A stretch of DNA of 64,000 bases. It comes from Micrasema longulum (Eukaryota > Arthropoda > Insecta > Trichoptera > Brachycentridae). Below, in pieces: positions 45,286 to 57,217 of the stretch (position 1 is its first letter; every line of letters starts with the position of its first letter). The DNA lies in assembly GCA_022494885.1 (NCBI GenBank), contig JAGVSM010002697.1, forward strand, positions 105,873 to 169,872. Direction: 5' to 3'. The notes beneath the pieces are model-generated. The model saw only the letters and a list, made by a program, of their open reading frames with translations, made no database searches and had not been told where the DNA came from. Both the position numbers and the translations under genes were made by a program.

Positions 45286-46191
45286 TCACTCCTGCGGACT
45301 GTCAGGTGGCGGACTCACCCCTTCACTAGCCTTAATGTCTACAGTCTCTACACTGCCTGCCCTACACCCCGCATCCTCCACACTCACACTCACACTCGCA
45401 CTCGGAGGTGCACTTTCTAATATAGTCTCACTGCCTATTACTGGTTCCTTTTCTATTAAAGCTTCACTTTTTTGCAAATTTTCTTCTTCCTTCTGTTGTA
45501 GAGCTTGCTCTTGTTTTGCAATCAACCATTCTTTTTCTTTTAATATTTCCGTCTGCTTCATTATAATTATGTCCTTTTCTTTTAATAATTCTAACTGCCT
45601 CGTAATAATGGAATTTTTTTCTAAGACTGACTCTGCCTGTTTGGCAATGACGGCTTCCATTTGCTTGACTTCTTCGGCCTGTCGGGCTAGGAGTTGATCC
45701 TTTTCATCCGGACACGGGGTTGTCTGCACGCCGACCTCCTGCGGCCCTTCCGGCCGATAGCTGCGCTTGGCGTTGTTGGCGTCCTCGTCGTCTGTGTCGG
45801 TGGACAGCTCGCAGTCGGGCGGCGGGGGCGGCGCGGCTCCGGGCCCCGCGGGTGGCGGGGGAGACGTAGATGAGGTGATCTCGTCCGAGCTGGGGGGGGT
45901 CGGAGGATGTTGCGGCTTCAGAGCCACGTTGGGTTGGAATGTTCTCTCAAACCTTGATGTGTCTTTAAGACGCACAACTTTCTCAGGATGCTGCAGTAAT
46001 GGAGGTTCTCGTGATAAGAAAGTGTGCTTGTTCAACCACGGCCCGTATCCTGTATAATTAACGCATTCATTGTATAGCGCTTTCATTTGGAAGTACTGAT
46101 CAAACGGAAATCTGTAGGCGGCAGTGTAGAATTCCATCTTAGATTTCTTTAATGGCACTTCTAATGGCTCAGCTTTGCAGGGTTCTAATAC
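45286..46191 (-). CDS. Terminal exon of an unrecognised protein: conserved-looking head, Pro-rich linker, coiled coil
   Basis: The exon opens at a minus-strand acceptor (TTATTCTAG, exon from 46191, phase 0) with VLEPCKAEPLEVPLKKSKME and runs 301 codons to the stop at 45286; the earlier exons lie toward higher coordinates and were not found. The first ~70 residues are aromatic-rich (FYTAAYRFPFDQYFQMKALY, then NYTGYGPWLNKHTFLSREP) and look like a folded segment. Then a Pro/Gly/Ser linker (PPTPPSSDE, PPPPAGPG), an acidic STDTDDEDA, and about 100 residues of repeating LLKEKDIIIMKQTEILKEKE heptads, a likely coiled coil. The tail is Ser/Pro/Val-rich (SASVSVSV). Higher GC than its surroundings, as in a real exon. 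Possibly a nuclear or scaffold protein; I do not recognise the family. Confidence 0.75.
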   Translation of the reverse strand, partial: VLEPCKAEPLEVPLKKSKMEFYTAAYRFPFDQYFQMKALYNECVNYTGYGPWLNKHTFLSREPPLLQHPEKVVRLKDTSRFERTFQPNVALKPQHPPTPPSSDEITSSTSPPPPAGPGAAPPPPPDCELSTDTDDEDANNAKRSYRPEGPQEVGVQTTPCPDEKDQLLARQAEEVKQMEAVIAKQAESVLEKNSIITRQLELLKEKDIIIMKQTEILKEKEWLIAKQEQALQQKEEENLQKSEALIEKEPVIGSETILESAPPSASVSVSVEDAGCRAGSVETVDIKASEGVSPPPDSPQE

Positions 46192-48640
46192 CTAGAATAA
46201 AAAGAAAAGAAAATGTCAAAAACTTATATTACTTTATAGGTACATACATTTTCTTAAAATTACATAGTAGTTATCACATAACTCAAATGAGGCATTATTC
46301 AATAATTGAGAACTACAAAGCAACAAAAGCTTCATTTTGAAAAGTGTTAGTGTAAAATTATTCACCAAAATTAAAATTGACCATTGAAATTGAAATTATT
46401 TGACGCTCACTAAATGAAATATATTTTTTATAGTATAGTATAGATGATCATAAAATATTTTTTTAATTCGTTTACTTTAAAACTAGTTTATCCAAACTCC
46501 TGTCATCTGGATTGCCAAATAACAAGATCGTAATCAGAAAATAAAAAATACAGAAGTTTTTAATTTTGGTGCAATTAATTTTGCTTGACATATTTAAGTA
46601 AGTTTTCAATATAATTCCAATTCACTGTATTATTTTAAAAGCAATAAAATCTGGCACTCATTAATCCGGATAATTGGAATGTGATATTTTAAATGTATTT
46701 TTCATTAACATGCTAATTCTAATTATTTAGATTAATTAATTCATTCTAACAAATTAACATCAGGCGCCCTTTGAAAGCGAATATTATTATTAGGGTGCAA
46801 TTTTCACAACATAATAATAATATTCAAAATGCTTTTGACAGATACATATATAAAGTAATACTGTTTAGGTACATATGGACATTTAAAAAAAAAATTTTGG
46901 GCAAAACAAATTTCAAAATGTCAGATCCCACAGTTTTTGCTTTATTAAAAAAAATCGATAGCGTAAATTGTTTTTTGAAAAGAAGATAAATGATGTAAGT
47001 AAATAATACATGCCTTCTGAAATATTTTTTAAAACATAAAAAAATAATTGCAAATTACGTAGGTATTAATACAAAGCCTTTTCGGACATTATTACAAAAT
47101 TAAATAATCCAACATATCTTAATTTTCAATTTATTATCGCGCAATGATTTTCATTAATGTGTATTACATAGGTTAGATATCTTGCTTGGAATCAATCCGA
47201 GAATAATTTCTGATTTACACATACTATAATTCTGTTTTAGAACTATCGAAATTACATATCTATACAAATAAGCTTTATTTTTAGAGCTTTCACAAAAAAC
47301 GGAAATAGATTAAAAGGCAACAGTTGCCTAACTCCAACTTAACAACCAACACCTGTCCTGCGCTACCAAACGTTTTTTGTACAAGACTTTTCCGCCAAGA
47401 TTTTTTCGACTAATTGAAATTTATAATAAATATTTGTACGATGCAAATACTAAAACATAGATAAATGAATTATTATTTATGTTGGGGATTTCGTCGTTAG
47501 AAAACGTTATATTTTACAAATATTTCTTATTTTATTATAATTACAATGTGAAGTATTGATAGAAATAACGAATTATCTCCTACTACCTATCCACCATTGG
47601 AAATTGCAAAATACGAATCGCACACAATTCTGCCAAATGGTACACATTACAAGCACGCGTCGTGCAGAATGAGATAGTATTGGTTCACATTTTTTTTTTG
47701 ACAATTTGACAAGTTTGAGAATGAAGGCAACTATTCAATCAATTACATTAATTTGGTTTTGACTTGTTATCGTATTGTTTAGGTCGTTAAGAACATCTTT
47801 GTTCGATACCTAAAAATGTAGTTTTGCAGAAATGCGTCATAAATATCGTAGCGACAATAATTCGGTGGCAAACTGGCGCCGCGCCGCAGAGTGTCGTCGC
47901 TGTCCGAAATAACTTCCTTTCTTCTCTTCTCTGCTGTAGTCAGGTAGTAGGTTACATTATATATATTGGCTGCGCTCTGTACTCTGTATCTGTATACCAA
48001 CACAGCCATCAGCCCGCGTCCGCGTCCCGAGGAATGTGTTCAGCAATAACAGGCGCGACCATTAAATCCGCATCATCTTCGGGAGTTTGTCTTATAAGAA
48101 CAATCAGTCCCTAATTACCTACTCGAATTCATAGCACGCGATGTACATTTCTATGACCGTGTTCTGTACGCGACTCGCACATCTTATAATTCTATACGGC
48201 ACTACTGCGTGACTGCGTGTACTAGGCACTAGGCACTAGGCACACTCACATAAATTATTAGTTACCTACGGCCTACAGAGGTTCGATTGATCCTTCAGAT
48301 ATAAGAACGAGTGGCTAACGGCGATACAAGGGTTTAGAAATTTGCGAAGCTTCATTACGACGGTATAATTAAGAATAGTTATAAACAAAACTTTACTGCT
48401 AGATGTTCAATGTAATTATGACCCATCGATTTTTAGCAATTATCCCGCCACTATTATCAAGAAAGTAGAGATACAAGAGATTATTATCGAATATCTAGAG
48501 GCATTTTTTGAATTTCAACCAAAAAACGTAGAAGGAAGTCGAAAGAGCATATTCCTCTGCTGAATGTTGGCTGGATACATGGAAATTTTATTGTTAAATT
48601 TTCAGAAAAATAATATTAATAATTTGAAGTACTTAAGTCA
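46192..48640. other. Probable intron and upstream sequence of the minus-strand gene
   Basis: AT-rich to about 47650; 47850-48130 is less AT-rich with CpGs. 48221-48243 holds ACTAGGC three times in tandem. No further exon could be identified with confidence. Confidence 0.4.
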
Positions 48641-48647
48641 ATAATAT

Positions 48648-48674
48648 AGATACTATATATATATATATATATAT
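48648..48674. repeat. (TA)n microsatellite
   Basis: About eleven TA units in a row. Confidence 0.9.
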
Positions 48675-48870
48675 CACTGTTTTATTTCAGTCTTTATTAC
48701 TTTAAAAAAATTACAACTCGGAAACCAAATTTCAGATCTGCGTTTTTTAGTAAGCGGAGTTAGCGGTATTGCATGCTGAAAAATAACTCATATTTATTAC
48801 TTGTTCTAAAGAGTCTAGGACGAAATCTGTACCTAGAGCTAATATTAATTTGGTGGGAAAGCCTTGAATT

Positions 48871-49280
48871 TTGGAAATCGGTGCAATATACACACTACTT
48901 GTTTATATTACTATCGACTACGCGCATGGTGCATTGCAAGGCCCGCCCCCGCCCCCGCCCCTCACGTCCCGCCGACATCACAGCCTGAATAAAAATGAGA
49001 ACATCCAGACACCGCCACCACCTCCGCCGCCGGTACTGTCTAGGTCTAGAAGTTTACAGAAACAGCTGAGGCCGTGTGAAAGCATTATCGATCGGCTTTG
49101 CGGCGAGGGTGACGGAGAATCGACGTTCACTCTCTTTCTGCGCGGTTGTCCCTCCTTTACTAACGAGTAGGTATTTCGCCAACCTCTTCACACTGGGACC
49201 ATATTACGGAACATCATTCGAGCGACAAAAAAACGACCTCCTCAAATGGTCGGATTAGCAACGCGAACGAAAGGCAGAAC
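48871..49280. other. CpG-rich island with an open Pro-rich frame
   Basis: 48930-49260 is markedly GC- and CpG-rich compared with both flanks. A plus-strand frame of 99 codons (48871-49170) contains GPPPPPPLTS, TPPPPPPPVLSRSRSLQKQL and CGEGDGESTFTLFLRGCP. Alternatively this is a promoter and 5' UTR of the minus-strand gene at 45286 or of an unseen gene. Neither reading is established. Confidence 0.35.
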
Positions 49281-49743
49281 CCGCGGGCTATGGAATCAAA
49301 AAATCAAACAGCGTTCGACAGCTCGACTATTTAATGAGTTCGTTTTATCTTTCACTTGTATCACGTTTCCGTAATAGGGTCCCGACGCCCCAATAAGCGA
49401 CTGTCTTGTCCAAATATTTCACCTCACAAAAAATAAATGGATGGTGGCAGTTATTTACAATACCGGCGCATCTACCCGCGAGTTTTATGACAATAAGCGC
49501 ATTTTTATTATTACAAATTCAGAAAAAATCAAATAAAAATTTGTAAGATAATTTAATTTAAAGAAGCTAATAAATGCTGTCATTATGACAGTATGACCTG
49601 TTTCATAAGCCCTTTTTATACGATGATAGCGCCTACCTTGTCCTAAAACAAAAAAAATGACTGAATACATGTATATAAGAAGAAACGAAATGCGCGTGCT
49701 TTTATTTATTTTTATCAAATTATTAAAAAATATATATTATATC

Positions 49744-49890
49744 GTAATGATGTAATAACTTATATTTACATATAAGCTATTTATTTAAAAAAATACTTGG
49801 TGGTAATTGGTCAAAATAAACAAGTGGAAGTGTACAAAGTATTTTTTAAATTAATAGCTTATATGTAAATATAAGTTATTACATCATTAC
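49744..49890. mobile_element. Fold-back element with about 37-bp perfect inverted arms
   Basis: GTAATGATGTAATAACTTAT onwards (49744-49780) is repeated exactly in reverse at 49854-49890; a further ~16 bases on each side pair with few mismatches. Total 147 bp with a short unique centre. The single-stranded form would be a long hairpin. Confidence 0.85.
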
Positions 49891-52127
49891 AATGGAATTC
49901 CATCAAGAATTGTCAATAAATAATTTAAATGAAATATATTATATCGATCAATCGAGGACGTCACGCATCTTGACATCGGCGTCGCGAGTAGCGACGTGAC
50001 GTAGTGAAATGGACGCACCGCATCAAATAAATCAAAGAAAAGTTGTTGTTAAAAAGAGTATTGCACATTAAATTAAACGTAATTATGCAGAAAGCAGCCA
50101 GTCCACAATTTGAGATATTAGTGTTATTGGGTACAGTAAGGTCAATTCTATGTTCCACTAAAACAGCCAGACTGCTTTCATACAAAAAACTGTAATAATA
50201 ACCTTCTGAAAATAATGTTGATCACAAAAACGACATTTCTCATTTTGCATAAAACACCCACAACACTAGAAAAATCTTACGGTACACCGTACGATTTTTA
50301 TCTATAGGCACGGAAAATTAATGCCTCTAGAAATCAGGCGCATGCGGTGAATATTATCAGTAAGGATGCTGACAAAAAATAAACAGGCTTTTAAATTTAG
50401 GGGGTGTGATAGTACATATGGGTAGATACCTAATTAAAATCTAATTCTAATATCATAGGCCTATGTAAGTTTTCCATTATAATAAAAATAATTAATGGTT
50501 GATCATATATAAATTAACGGAGCACAGGAGCAGGCGCGTCTAGCGGTATAGCTTTAAACATTTGAGCAGTACCTAAAACTCGAGATATTCTAAAATTTTG
50601 GTTAAATTTTAATTACACGCTATTCAAAACTTTTTACTATACGTTATTAGCCGTTTTTTCTTTGCATTACTCAAGTTGGATGCTCTTATCTCTGCGAATC
50701 TCGTAGAATAATACAACAGTATGAACATTAATGCGCGTGCGCGGAAATTCGAATATTTGTAATAAGAGTAGATTCAAAATGAAGAGTAGTATCCAGATTC
50801 CAGCGTATCAAACGAGTACTATATGGAATTATGCATACGTATGGAATGCATACTGAAAATATTGTTTGAAATTGTAAATTGCGTGCGCTCGAACATTTTT
50901 TGCGATAATTTTAGGAATATATCTAGATTTTTTTCATATTTATATTTTTTAATAATAAAATACAAATAAGTATTTTCAATTACTCAAGGGATGCGCCGCA
51001 TCCACAGTATATACGGACGAAACGCGACTGCTAGAAATATAGTTAACTTAAATAAATTAAAGTGGATAAATACAAAAGTATTTTAGTGTTGTAAATTCAT
51101 AAATTTAAAAATATCTGTAATAAAAAAATATGTTTTAATACATAATGTCACCTTATAAATTCAAAGTTTGAATAAGATATCATTAACTTAAAAAATCACA
51201 AAAATTCCTTGAACACGTAATTAAAATATTGTTTAAGTTATTATAACAAATGAATTAAGTCATAACAATTAAGTACCCTTATATAAATATAAAATAACAT
51301 GTTCAATACATAATGACACAACACACATCAGAGTTTTCCTAGGGCTGGCTGTTTTCTGCAAAATGCTCATCTTGGGTTGTGTGGTCAGCCAGACTTTAAA
51401 AATTATTAAAACTGGTCAAATACATAATGAAATTATTTTGTGGTATAAAACCTGAACGTGCGCATTATTAATAATTTGTCATAGCAAAAAACATTCCAAT
51501 TGTTGTGTAGATTTGATTATCCACTATTATCCGCTATTATCTCAGTTTCGCTTTTCTATGGCTGGCTGCTTTCTGCATAATGTTCAATTTATGTTGCATT
51601 GTATAATTTTATACTTTTTCCACACTCACGACATGCAAATATTGAGACTATTGAAAAAATAAAACGAAATTCGTATTAAAATAATAATATTTTACATAAA
51701 AAATTCCTCGAAAAAATAGAAGATATTTACGTAATCTACTAGAGATAAGATTGAAATTGTGTATTTTATTAAAATGTCAATGATCATTGAAGGTCGCCGT
51801 AAAAATAATAATAGTACGAAAAATATTTTTTAAATGTCTATTGAGAAACGAACTACTTTGAGCGACGTCACTAGTTCATATAAATCAACCAATGATAAGA
51901 GACTTGTGGAAGATTTCCGGTTTACTTATCGTCAACGGACCGATCGGCAGAACTGACCGAGAAGAAGCGGAAGAGAACCTGAAACGTCACACGCGGAGTA
52001 ATTTCTGAAACACAAAACTTTAAAAAATCATGGCGTTGATAATACGATAAATAAAGATTTTTTTAATATGCTTAGTTTAATAGTCTATTAACAAACATAT
52101 ATATTTTTTAAACACTGAACTTCCTCA
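49891..52127. other. Intergenic, with a short inverted repeat copy at the end
   Basis: 51320-51370 and 51545-51595 share GGCTGGCTG(T/C)TTTCTGCA(A/T)AATG, a diverged pair. 52070-52130 is the inverted partner of 27268-27330. No gene was seen. Confidence 0.45.
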
Positions 52128-52870
52128 TTGAATACCATCAAATTTTTGTCTACAACTTTAGTACGTAGCATTCTGAAGAGTGGTGCGGCGATGTGGGGAC
52201 CTGAAGAAGCCACTTACTCACTAATGGTGGAGAGAATACAGAAGGAGTTTCTTCGTTACCTGTACACGAGAGAGTATGGATACTACCCATTGCAGTACTC
52301 ATCATTGTTCCTATTAGGTATGCTCGGTATCACAAGTTTGGGGACCAGAAAGAGCATTGCCTCGCTTATGATGGCCTTTAACGGGTTAATTTATAATCGC
52401 AACATTTTGGAGCGCATACAATTATATGTACCGCGCAATTACTTGAGAGCTAGGCAATACAGATCATTCGTTCTTCCTGAATGCAGAACAAATTATTTAC
52501 CGTCGATTATGCCCGTGGGGAGGATAATTGGTCTGTCGAACAGCCTACCGAGAGAAGGGGATATTTTCCATGCTGGGATTACCAGTTTTAGACTGTTCCT
52601 CTCTAACTATGTATTCTAATTTATATTAGTGATTTCTTTATAAATATGTTTGTATATATTTTATTTCTTCACAATGTTGCCGTTTTATTTCAGTTTAATG
52701 TTACAGTTTTCCGTGTTTATTATAATTTTTATGGACTATTTGTGTTAATTAATTTATGGACCATTAGTCTATTGCAAACTTTTTAAAACATGTTTTTCTA
52801 AATACTAATCATATATGTTATGTATATAGTAATTGGGAGTTCTGCTGTATTGTACATTGAAATAAGTAAA
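52128..52870 (+). pseudogene. LINE C-terminal fragment with open frame
   Basis: A 163-codon frame (52128-52619) reads TTLVRSILKSGAAMWGPEEA, then VERIQKEFLRYLY, LGITSLGTRKSIASLMMAF, and an end with FVLPECRTNYLPSIMPVGRI and LSNSLP. This is the post-RT thumb/C-terminal pattern of jockey/CR1-type LINEs (L.RS.L.YGS.VW.P........E..Q..F.R......L...L.L.SL..RR). About 250 bp of AT-rich 3' UTR follows, with AAATAAGTAAATAAATAGAT near its end. No stop or frameshift, so a fairly young truncated copy. Confidence 0.75.
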
Positions 52871-53649
52871 TAAATAGATAATATTGGATCAAAATACGTG
52901 ATTGATTTAAACTGATTTTTCGCGATATATTCATACTTCCTGGGTTTGGTAAACAAAAGCCCTTTTTACCAAGGCCTACTTCTGTTAAATACTTTTATTT
53001 TAGTAACCCTCGCTTTTCACCATTAGGAGAAAAATAAGAGTATGAAATTGAAATGTGGATTGTTTATGTAAAGATATAAATAAATAATATACCTAAATTA
53101 ATACAGATATACATAGTTTATTTTATAATAAGATAAGTTATTTTCAATATATTTTTAAATTTTACTTCTCTATCCAAAGCCTTATTGGAATATTGTTTCT
53201 CTATACAACATATTTTTTAAATATCGTAAAACAAAATGCATAACACTAGTATATAGAAGCAAAATGCACAAAAATATAAATATCTCAAAACAGTGGCAAA
53301 TATAGATGACAAAAGAAATCATAAACATAAGTGGGTACATAAAATAGTATAAAAATATTTTGTAAAAAGTATTTAAGTGACGTAGGCCATGTATGCAATA
53401 TTGGGTTCGGTGTCCCATTTCACACCATGGTAAAAATCCACATGGCACGATAAAATAATATAAGATGGATTGATTTTAATTATACTATTTTTATTTATTT
53501 AGTGGTAGGCGGACGCAATAACCAGTACACCACGACGCCGACTAATCTTCGCTCAAATTCCTTTTGGAGGATTTTTACCTCAGAGTAGCAGCAGTATATA
53601 TATATATTTTTAAAATACTAATAATCACATATAAAGTCATATTTAGAGC
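52871..53649. other. Intergenic, no feature seen
   Basis: 53500-53560 has a CCAGTACACCACGACGCCGA stretch that could be an inverted tRNA-like SINE head remnant; too short to call. Otherwise AT-rich. Confidence 0.4.
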
Positions 53650-53826
53650 CGGAAATGTGGTCCTGTGGTAGAGATGTGGACTCACGGGACCGAAGTTCAA
53701 ACCCCACTCTACCACAACATGATTCACATTTTTCCAGCACAAGGTATTTAAAGTAAGCAAATGGACTAAACATGGAAATATTTAGGTAGACAAAAAATCC
53801 AATATTCCTTTTTCATTAGAAAAAAA
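53650..53826 (+). mobile_element. tRNA-derived SINE, family 1, copy c
   Basis: Head GTGGTCCTGTGGTAGAGATG and B box AGTTCAAACCCC, body with AAATATTTAGGTAGAC and TTTTTCATTAG plus A-rich end, matching 2836-3030. Confidence 0.8.
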
Positions 53827-55103
53827 AAACATGTCCCGCCTCATACAAAGCGTTGAATATCTTTACAGAATTTAGACCATATTGCTGAAATTCATAAAAG
53901 GTTAAAAAATACAATACCGAAAATAAATTTCTATAAAAAAGTGCATTAAAAATAAGCGGATAGAGTAAGTAAGTAATCATTCCCAAATGTAATTGTGTGT
54001 TGGTGATCAAAGCGGTATCCACATGCCTACATATTTATATTATTGTGTATATCTCTTCGTTTTATACGTTTATGATTCATATCATTAATTGTAGTGCTTT
54101 CACACTTATAGATTACGCAGACAGGGTATAGTCTAGGCTTATAACCGAGTTGCAGTTTAAACCTGAGCTGTGCCAGCGGGTGCCTCGGAAGACATCGGAC
54201 CCTCCTAAAGAAACAAATAATTATTTCACAATATTTTGAGTAATACTTATATCCAAATCTTTGTAGAAAAAGCATTATTCAAAACAAAAAATAATAATTA
54301 CTGTTCGTCACAATTAATAATTCATTGCGACAGCTTTGAAAATTACTGAAAATCGGGGAAGAATCGCTTCTCTGCTTTATATCGCGTAAAGAAGATATTT
54401 ATCTCGGTATGAGTCGGTTAAGTTTCATTTCCCTCCAGAAGTTTTATTTCAGTTTTCGATTGAGGTGAGATGCGCGGCCAGCATTAACCACGTTCAGTGC
54501 AAGCTCCCCGTAACTGTTAATAGTTAAGTTCTGAAGGAGAGCGTACGCGTACGGTGTACGGTCGAGCTGAGTCCGTTTCCTGAATCCATAAATGCAATGG
54601 TCACCGAAACAACTTGTTGCGCTCTTCCTAACTACTAACTACACTACAGTACTTGGCTGCCCGCCACCCGCATTATTTGAGCGGACCGCGGACCTTTAGC
54701 CACTGTAGGACTGTAGTAAGCAGTTATTGCTATTTTTATTCCATTACATTTATTAGCTCAGCACGAGAAATGATATTATTTATTGCTTTGGTAAATTGTT
54801 CAAATTGCATTAGGCTACAGATCGCTCTCAGTAAGTTATAAGACCCTTCAATACATAATTTTGACATTCAGGAAGATAATTTTTTCCCCGCGCTAAGTTG
54901 TTAGTTTTCTTGAGATTACCTATCGAATTTTTGTCAGGTTCTTTAAATTACAGGTAGTCGTCGACTTACGACCACAGTCAGTTTCAATAAACAGGTGTAA
55001 GTAGGTCGGTAGGACGTCGGCTTATAGAATCCTAGGTTTACTATTTTTTTTATATTGTCTTTGTTCTAATGTGCACGCGGCAAAACAGGCTTATTAACAA
55101 ATC
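53827..55103. other. Intergenic; possible transposon end at 54954
   Basis: AGGTAGTCGTCGACTTACGA (54952-54971) resembles pogo/Tigger-type ends, but no matching partner end was fixed. Otherwise no gene. Confidence 0.35.
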
Positions 55104-55322
55104 GGTAGGCCATCTGAAGGGACCATCTGAATTTTTTCAGCTTTATAATTTAAAACAATTTCAATAAATATTTCAGTAAATACACATTTTAAAAGGTAGT
55201 TAATTTTTGAAAACTCGATAAAAGTCTTAATATTTTAGTTTTTAGATTAAATCGAGGTCTTATTCGAGGCTCTCCCGGACATTTTTGAAAATACAGATGG
55301 TCCCTTCTACCATCTGACTACC
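55104..55322. mobile_element. Small MITE with imperfect inverted ends containing a repeated motif
   Basis: Left end GGTAGGCCATCTGAAGGGAC then CATCTGAATTTTT; right end in reverse GGTAGTCAGATGGTAGAAGG then GACCATCTGTATTTTC. The motif CATCTG occurs twice in each end. 219 bp, no coding capacity, superfamily not assigned. Confidence 0.7.
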
Positions 55323-55909
55323 GAAATAATGAATTTTACGGGAAAGCAAAAGAAGAATAAAAATATTATTTGTGGAACACTAGCTTCAGATATTTAATAA
55401 AATATATTTTTAATCAATATAAAATATACTTTTAATCAATATAAAATATATTTATAAATACAATTGTAGAAAAAAACGAACAAAAACATATTAAAAAAAA
55501 AAAAACTTACTTGAACATACAAAAACGAATTTAATGCGGCAACAGTCACTAGTTTTTTTTTTGTCCGCTGTGAGCCCATATTTTCTATAGTTTATAAGAT
55601 AGAGAGCCACATTTGGTTAATTTATGATATTTCGTTATATTGAACACATTTACGAGAAAATATGGTTAAAATAATGTGTAAAATAATGTGTAAATAAATA
55701 GCCGAACTCCGAAATTTTTGCGCACACCGCTACATCTTTAAATGTCTTTGTTTTTATGTTGATAGAATAACAAACAAGTCGATTCCATTCAATAGATAAA
55801 TATAATAATCTCAAATTATATAATTATATCAGGGTAAGTGTAGATACACAGAGTAAGTGAAACTAACCTACCTAAGTTTCAAAAGATTTTTTTTAAACGC
55901 CATCCTATA
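55323..55909. other. Intergenic, no feature seen
   Basis: AT-rich; AATATAAAATATA(C/T)TT(T/A) repeats near 55400-55455. Confidence 0.45.
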
Positions 55910-56441
55910 GTCCTTAAAATATAGCTTGATTAGAATGACATTTGTCAGAAAAAGTGACGACATAACTTTGTAGTAACGTCAAAGGGGTTATTTATATTGA
56001 CACACGAAAAATCATTCGTATCTGGCATGTTAATTATTTTTTTTAATACAATACTTGACACATAAATCAACATTAATATATAAAATCAGCATTAAAACTA
56101 AAAATAAACCTAATAATTAACGACGTTCTTACAAGGTTAAATCATTTTGCAAAAACGTTAGAGATGGACAAATTGATCAATGTAAATTGATCGAATAAAA
56201 AAATAGTTCATTTGATGTTGTTCATGAAAAAAGTATAAATGTCTTATTTTTTGGTGAATAATTGTGTTAAACACACTATAATAGGCTTGTTTTTGCGTTT
56301 TTTATATTAATTTTCGGAAACAGAGTTTCATGATTGCATGAAATAACTGATAAAATCGATATGATTAGTGATCAGTAATTTCCCATCACTAATGAAATTA
56401 GTTTGACAGCTGTCATTCTAAACAAGCTATATTTTAAGGAC
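55910..56441 (+). mobile_element. MITE family Z, complete copy
   Basis: GTCCTTAAAATATAGCTTGA at 55910 and its reverse to 56441, flanked by TA (55908-55909, 56442-56443). 532 bp without ORF. Used as the reference for the nested pair at 15693-16693. Confidence 0.9.
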
Positions 56442-56459
56442 TAAAGTTAAAAAGAACTT

Positions 56460-56650
56460 GTCGGCCTCCGTGGTGTAGTGGTCAAGACGCTTGAATCACA
56501 CACGAAAGGTTCCGGATAGAACACAAAAATAAAATGTAATTTTTCTCAAGCCTGGGTGTTCTGTTATGTAATTCACCACTGTAATTGGGCCTCCTGGCCT
56601 GTTGTGGTGCAAAAATAAATAAATAAATAATGAATAAATAAATAAACACG
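56460..56650 (+). mobile_element. tRNA-derived SINE, family 3, copy b
   Basis: Head TCGGCCTCCGTGGTGTAGTG, a damaged B box (AGGTTCCGGATAGAAC), body CTCAAGCCTGGGTGTTCTG and CCTCCTGGCC, ending in AAATAAATAAATAA. Matches 36878-37066 reversed. Confidence 0.85.
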
Positions 56651-56862
56651 AGGTCATTTTAATAACTTCGTCAATAGGTGGCATTTCTGTAGGTCGCAAA
56701 ATGCTTCATCAGTGCTAGTTTGCTAGCAAAACCCTAAAAATGAATTTCAATATGTTAAAATTGAGCCTTATTTCAAAAGAAAAACAAATGAATTTTCAAT
56801 AGTTCTTCATTTTGAATATAAATCAATTTTCATATCGACTGTAGTCAGTAATACTTTAGTCG

Positions 56863-57217
56863 TGTTGTTACCACCTTTATGTAGGCACCTAGTTGGTGGC
56901 CTAATTTTGTGATGTACAAAGTTATGTGGGTGCACAGAATGAGAGCGAGTAAAACAGGGTACTTACGTTTTACACAAAGATTTATTCACGAAACTAAACT
57001 ACTGAAGCTAACACATTGAAAGAAGGATTCTAATAACTATATTAGGCAAAATAAAATGAAGTTGGTAAATCTAAATTGGCGGTAATTTTGTGCCTCGAAG
57101 ACGCGTGCGGTGAGGTCGGAATCCGGTAGTATTCTCTTCGCCGGTTTGGCCCGTTCGTACGCTCTACGTCGGCGTTCGGCAATGTTCGGCTCGTGCCGTC
57201 GTTGTCGACCCGCCACA
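56863..57217 (-). mobile_element. 3' LTR of the CsRn1/Kabuki-type Ty3 element (minus)
   Basis: 355 bp, TG...CA, identical in length to 62672-63026 and differing from it at only two positions (GAGCGAGT/GAGCAAGT and CAAAATAAA/CAAAAGAAA). In element orientation a purine-rich GGAAGGGGGCTG lies directly before it (57218-57229). The flanking bases do not give a target duplication with the other end. Confidence 0.92.

Noticed and set aside
45335..46057. Plus-strand frames opposite the 45-46 kb exon
   Set aside because: They mirror the coiled-coil/Pro-rich exon; Ser/Phe/Cys-rich translation is typical of an antisense shadow.
54952..55020. Complete pogo/Tigger MITE
   Set aside because: The left end looks right but no matching right end or TA pair could be fixed.
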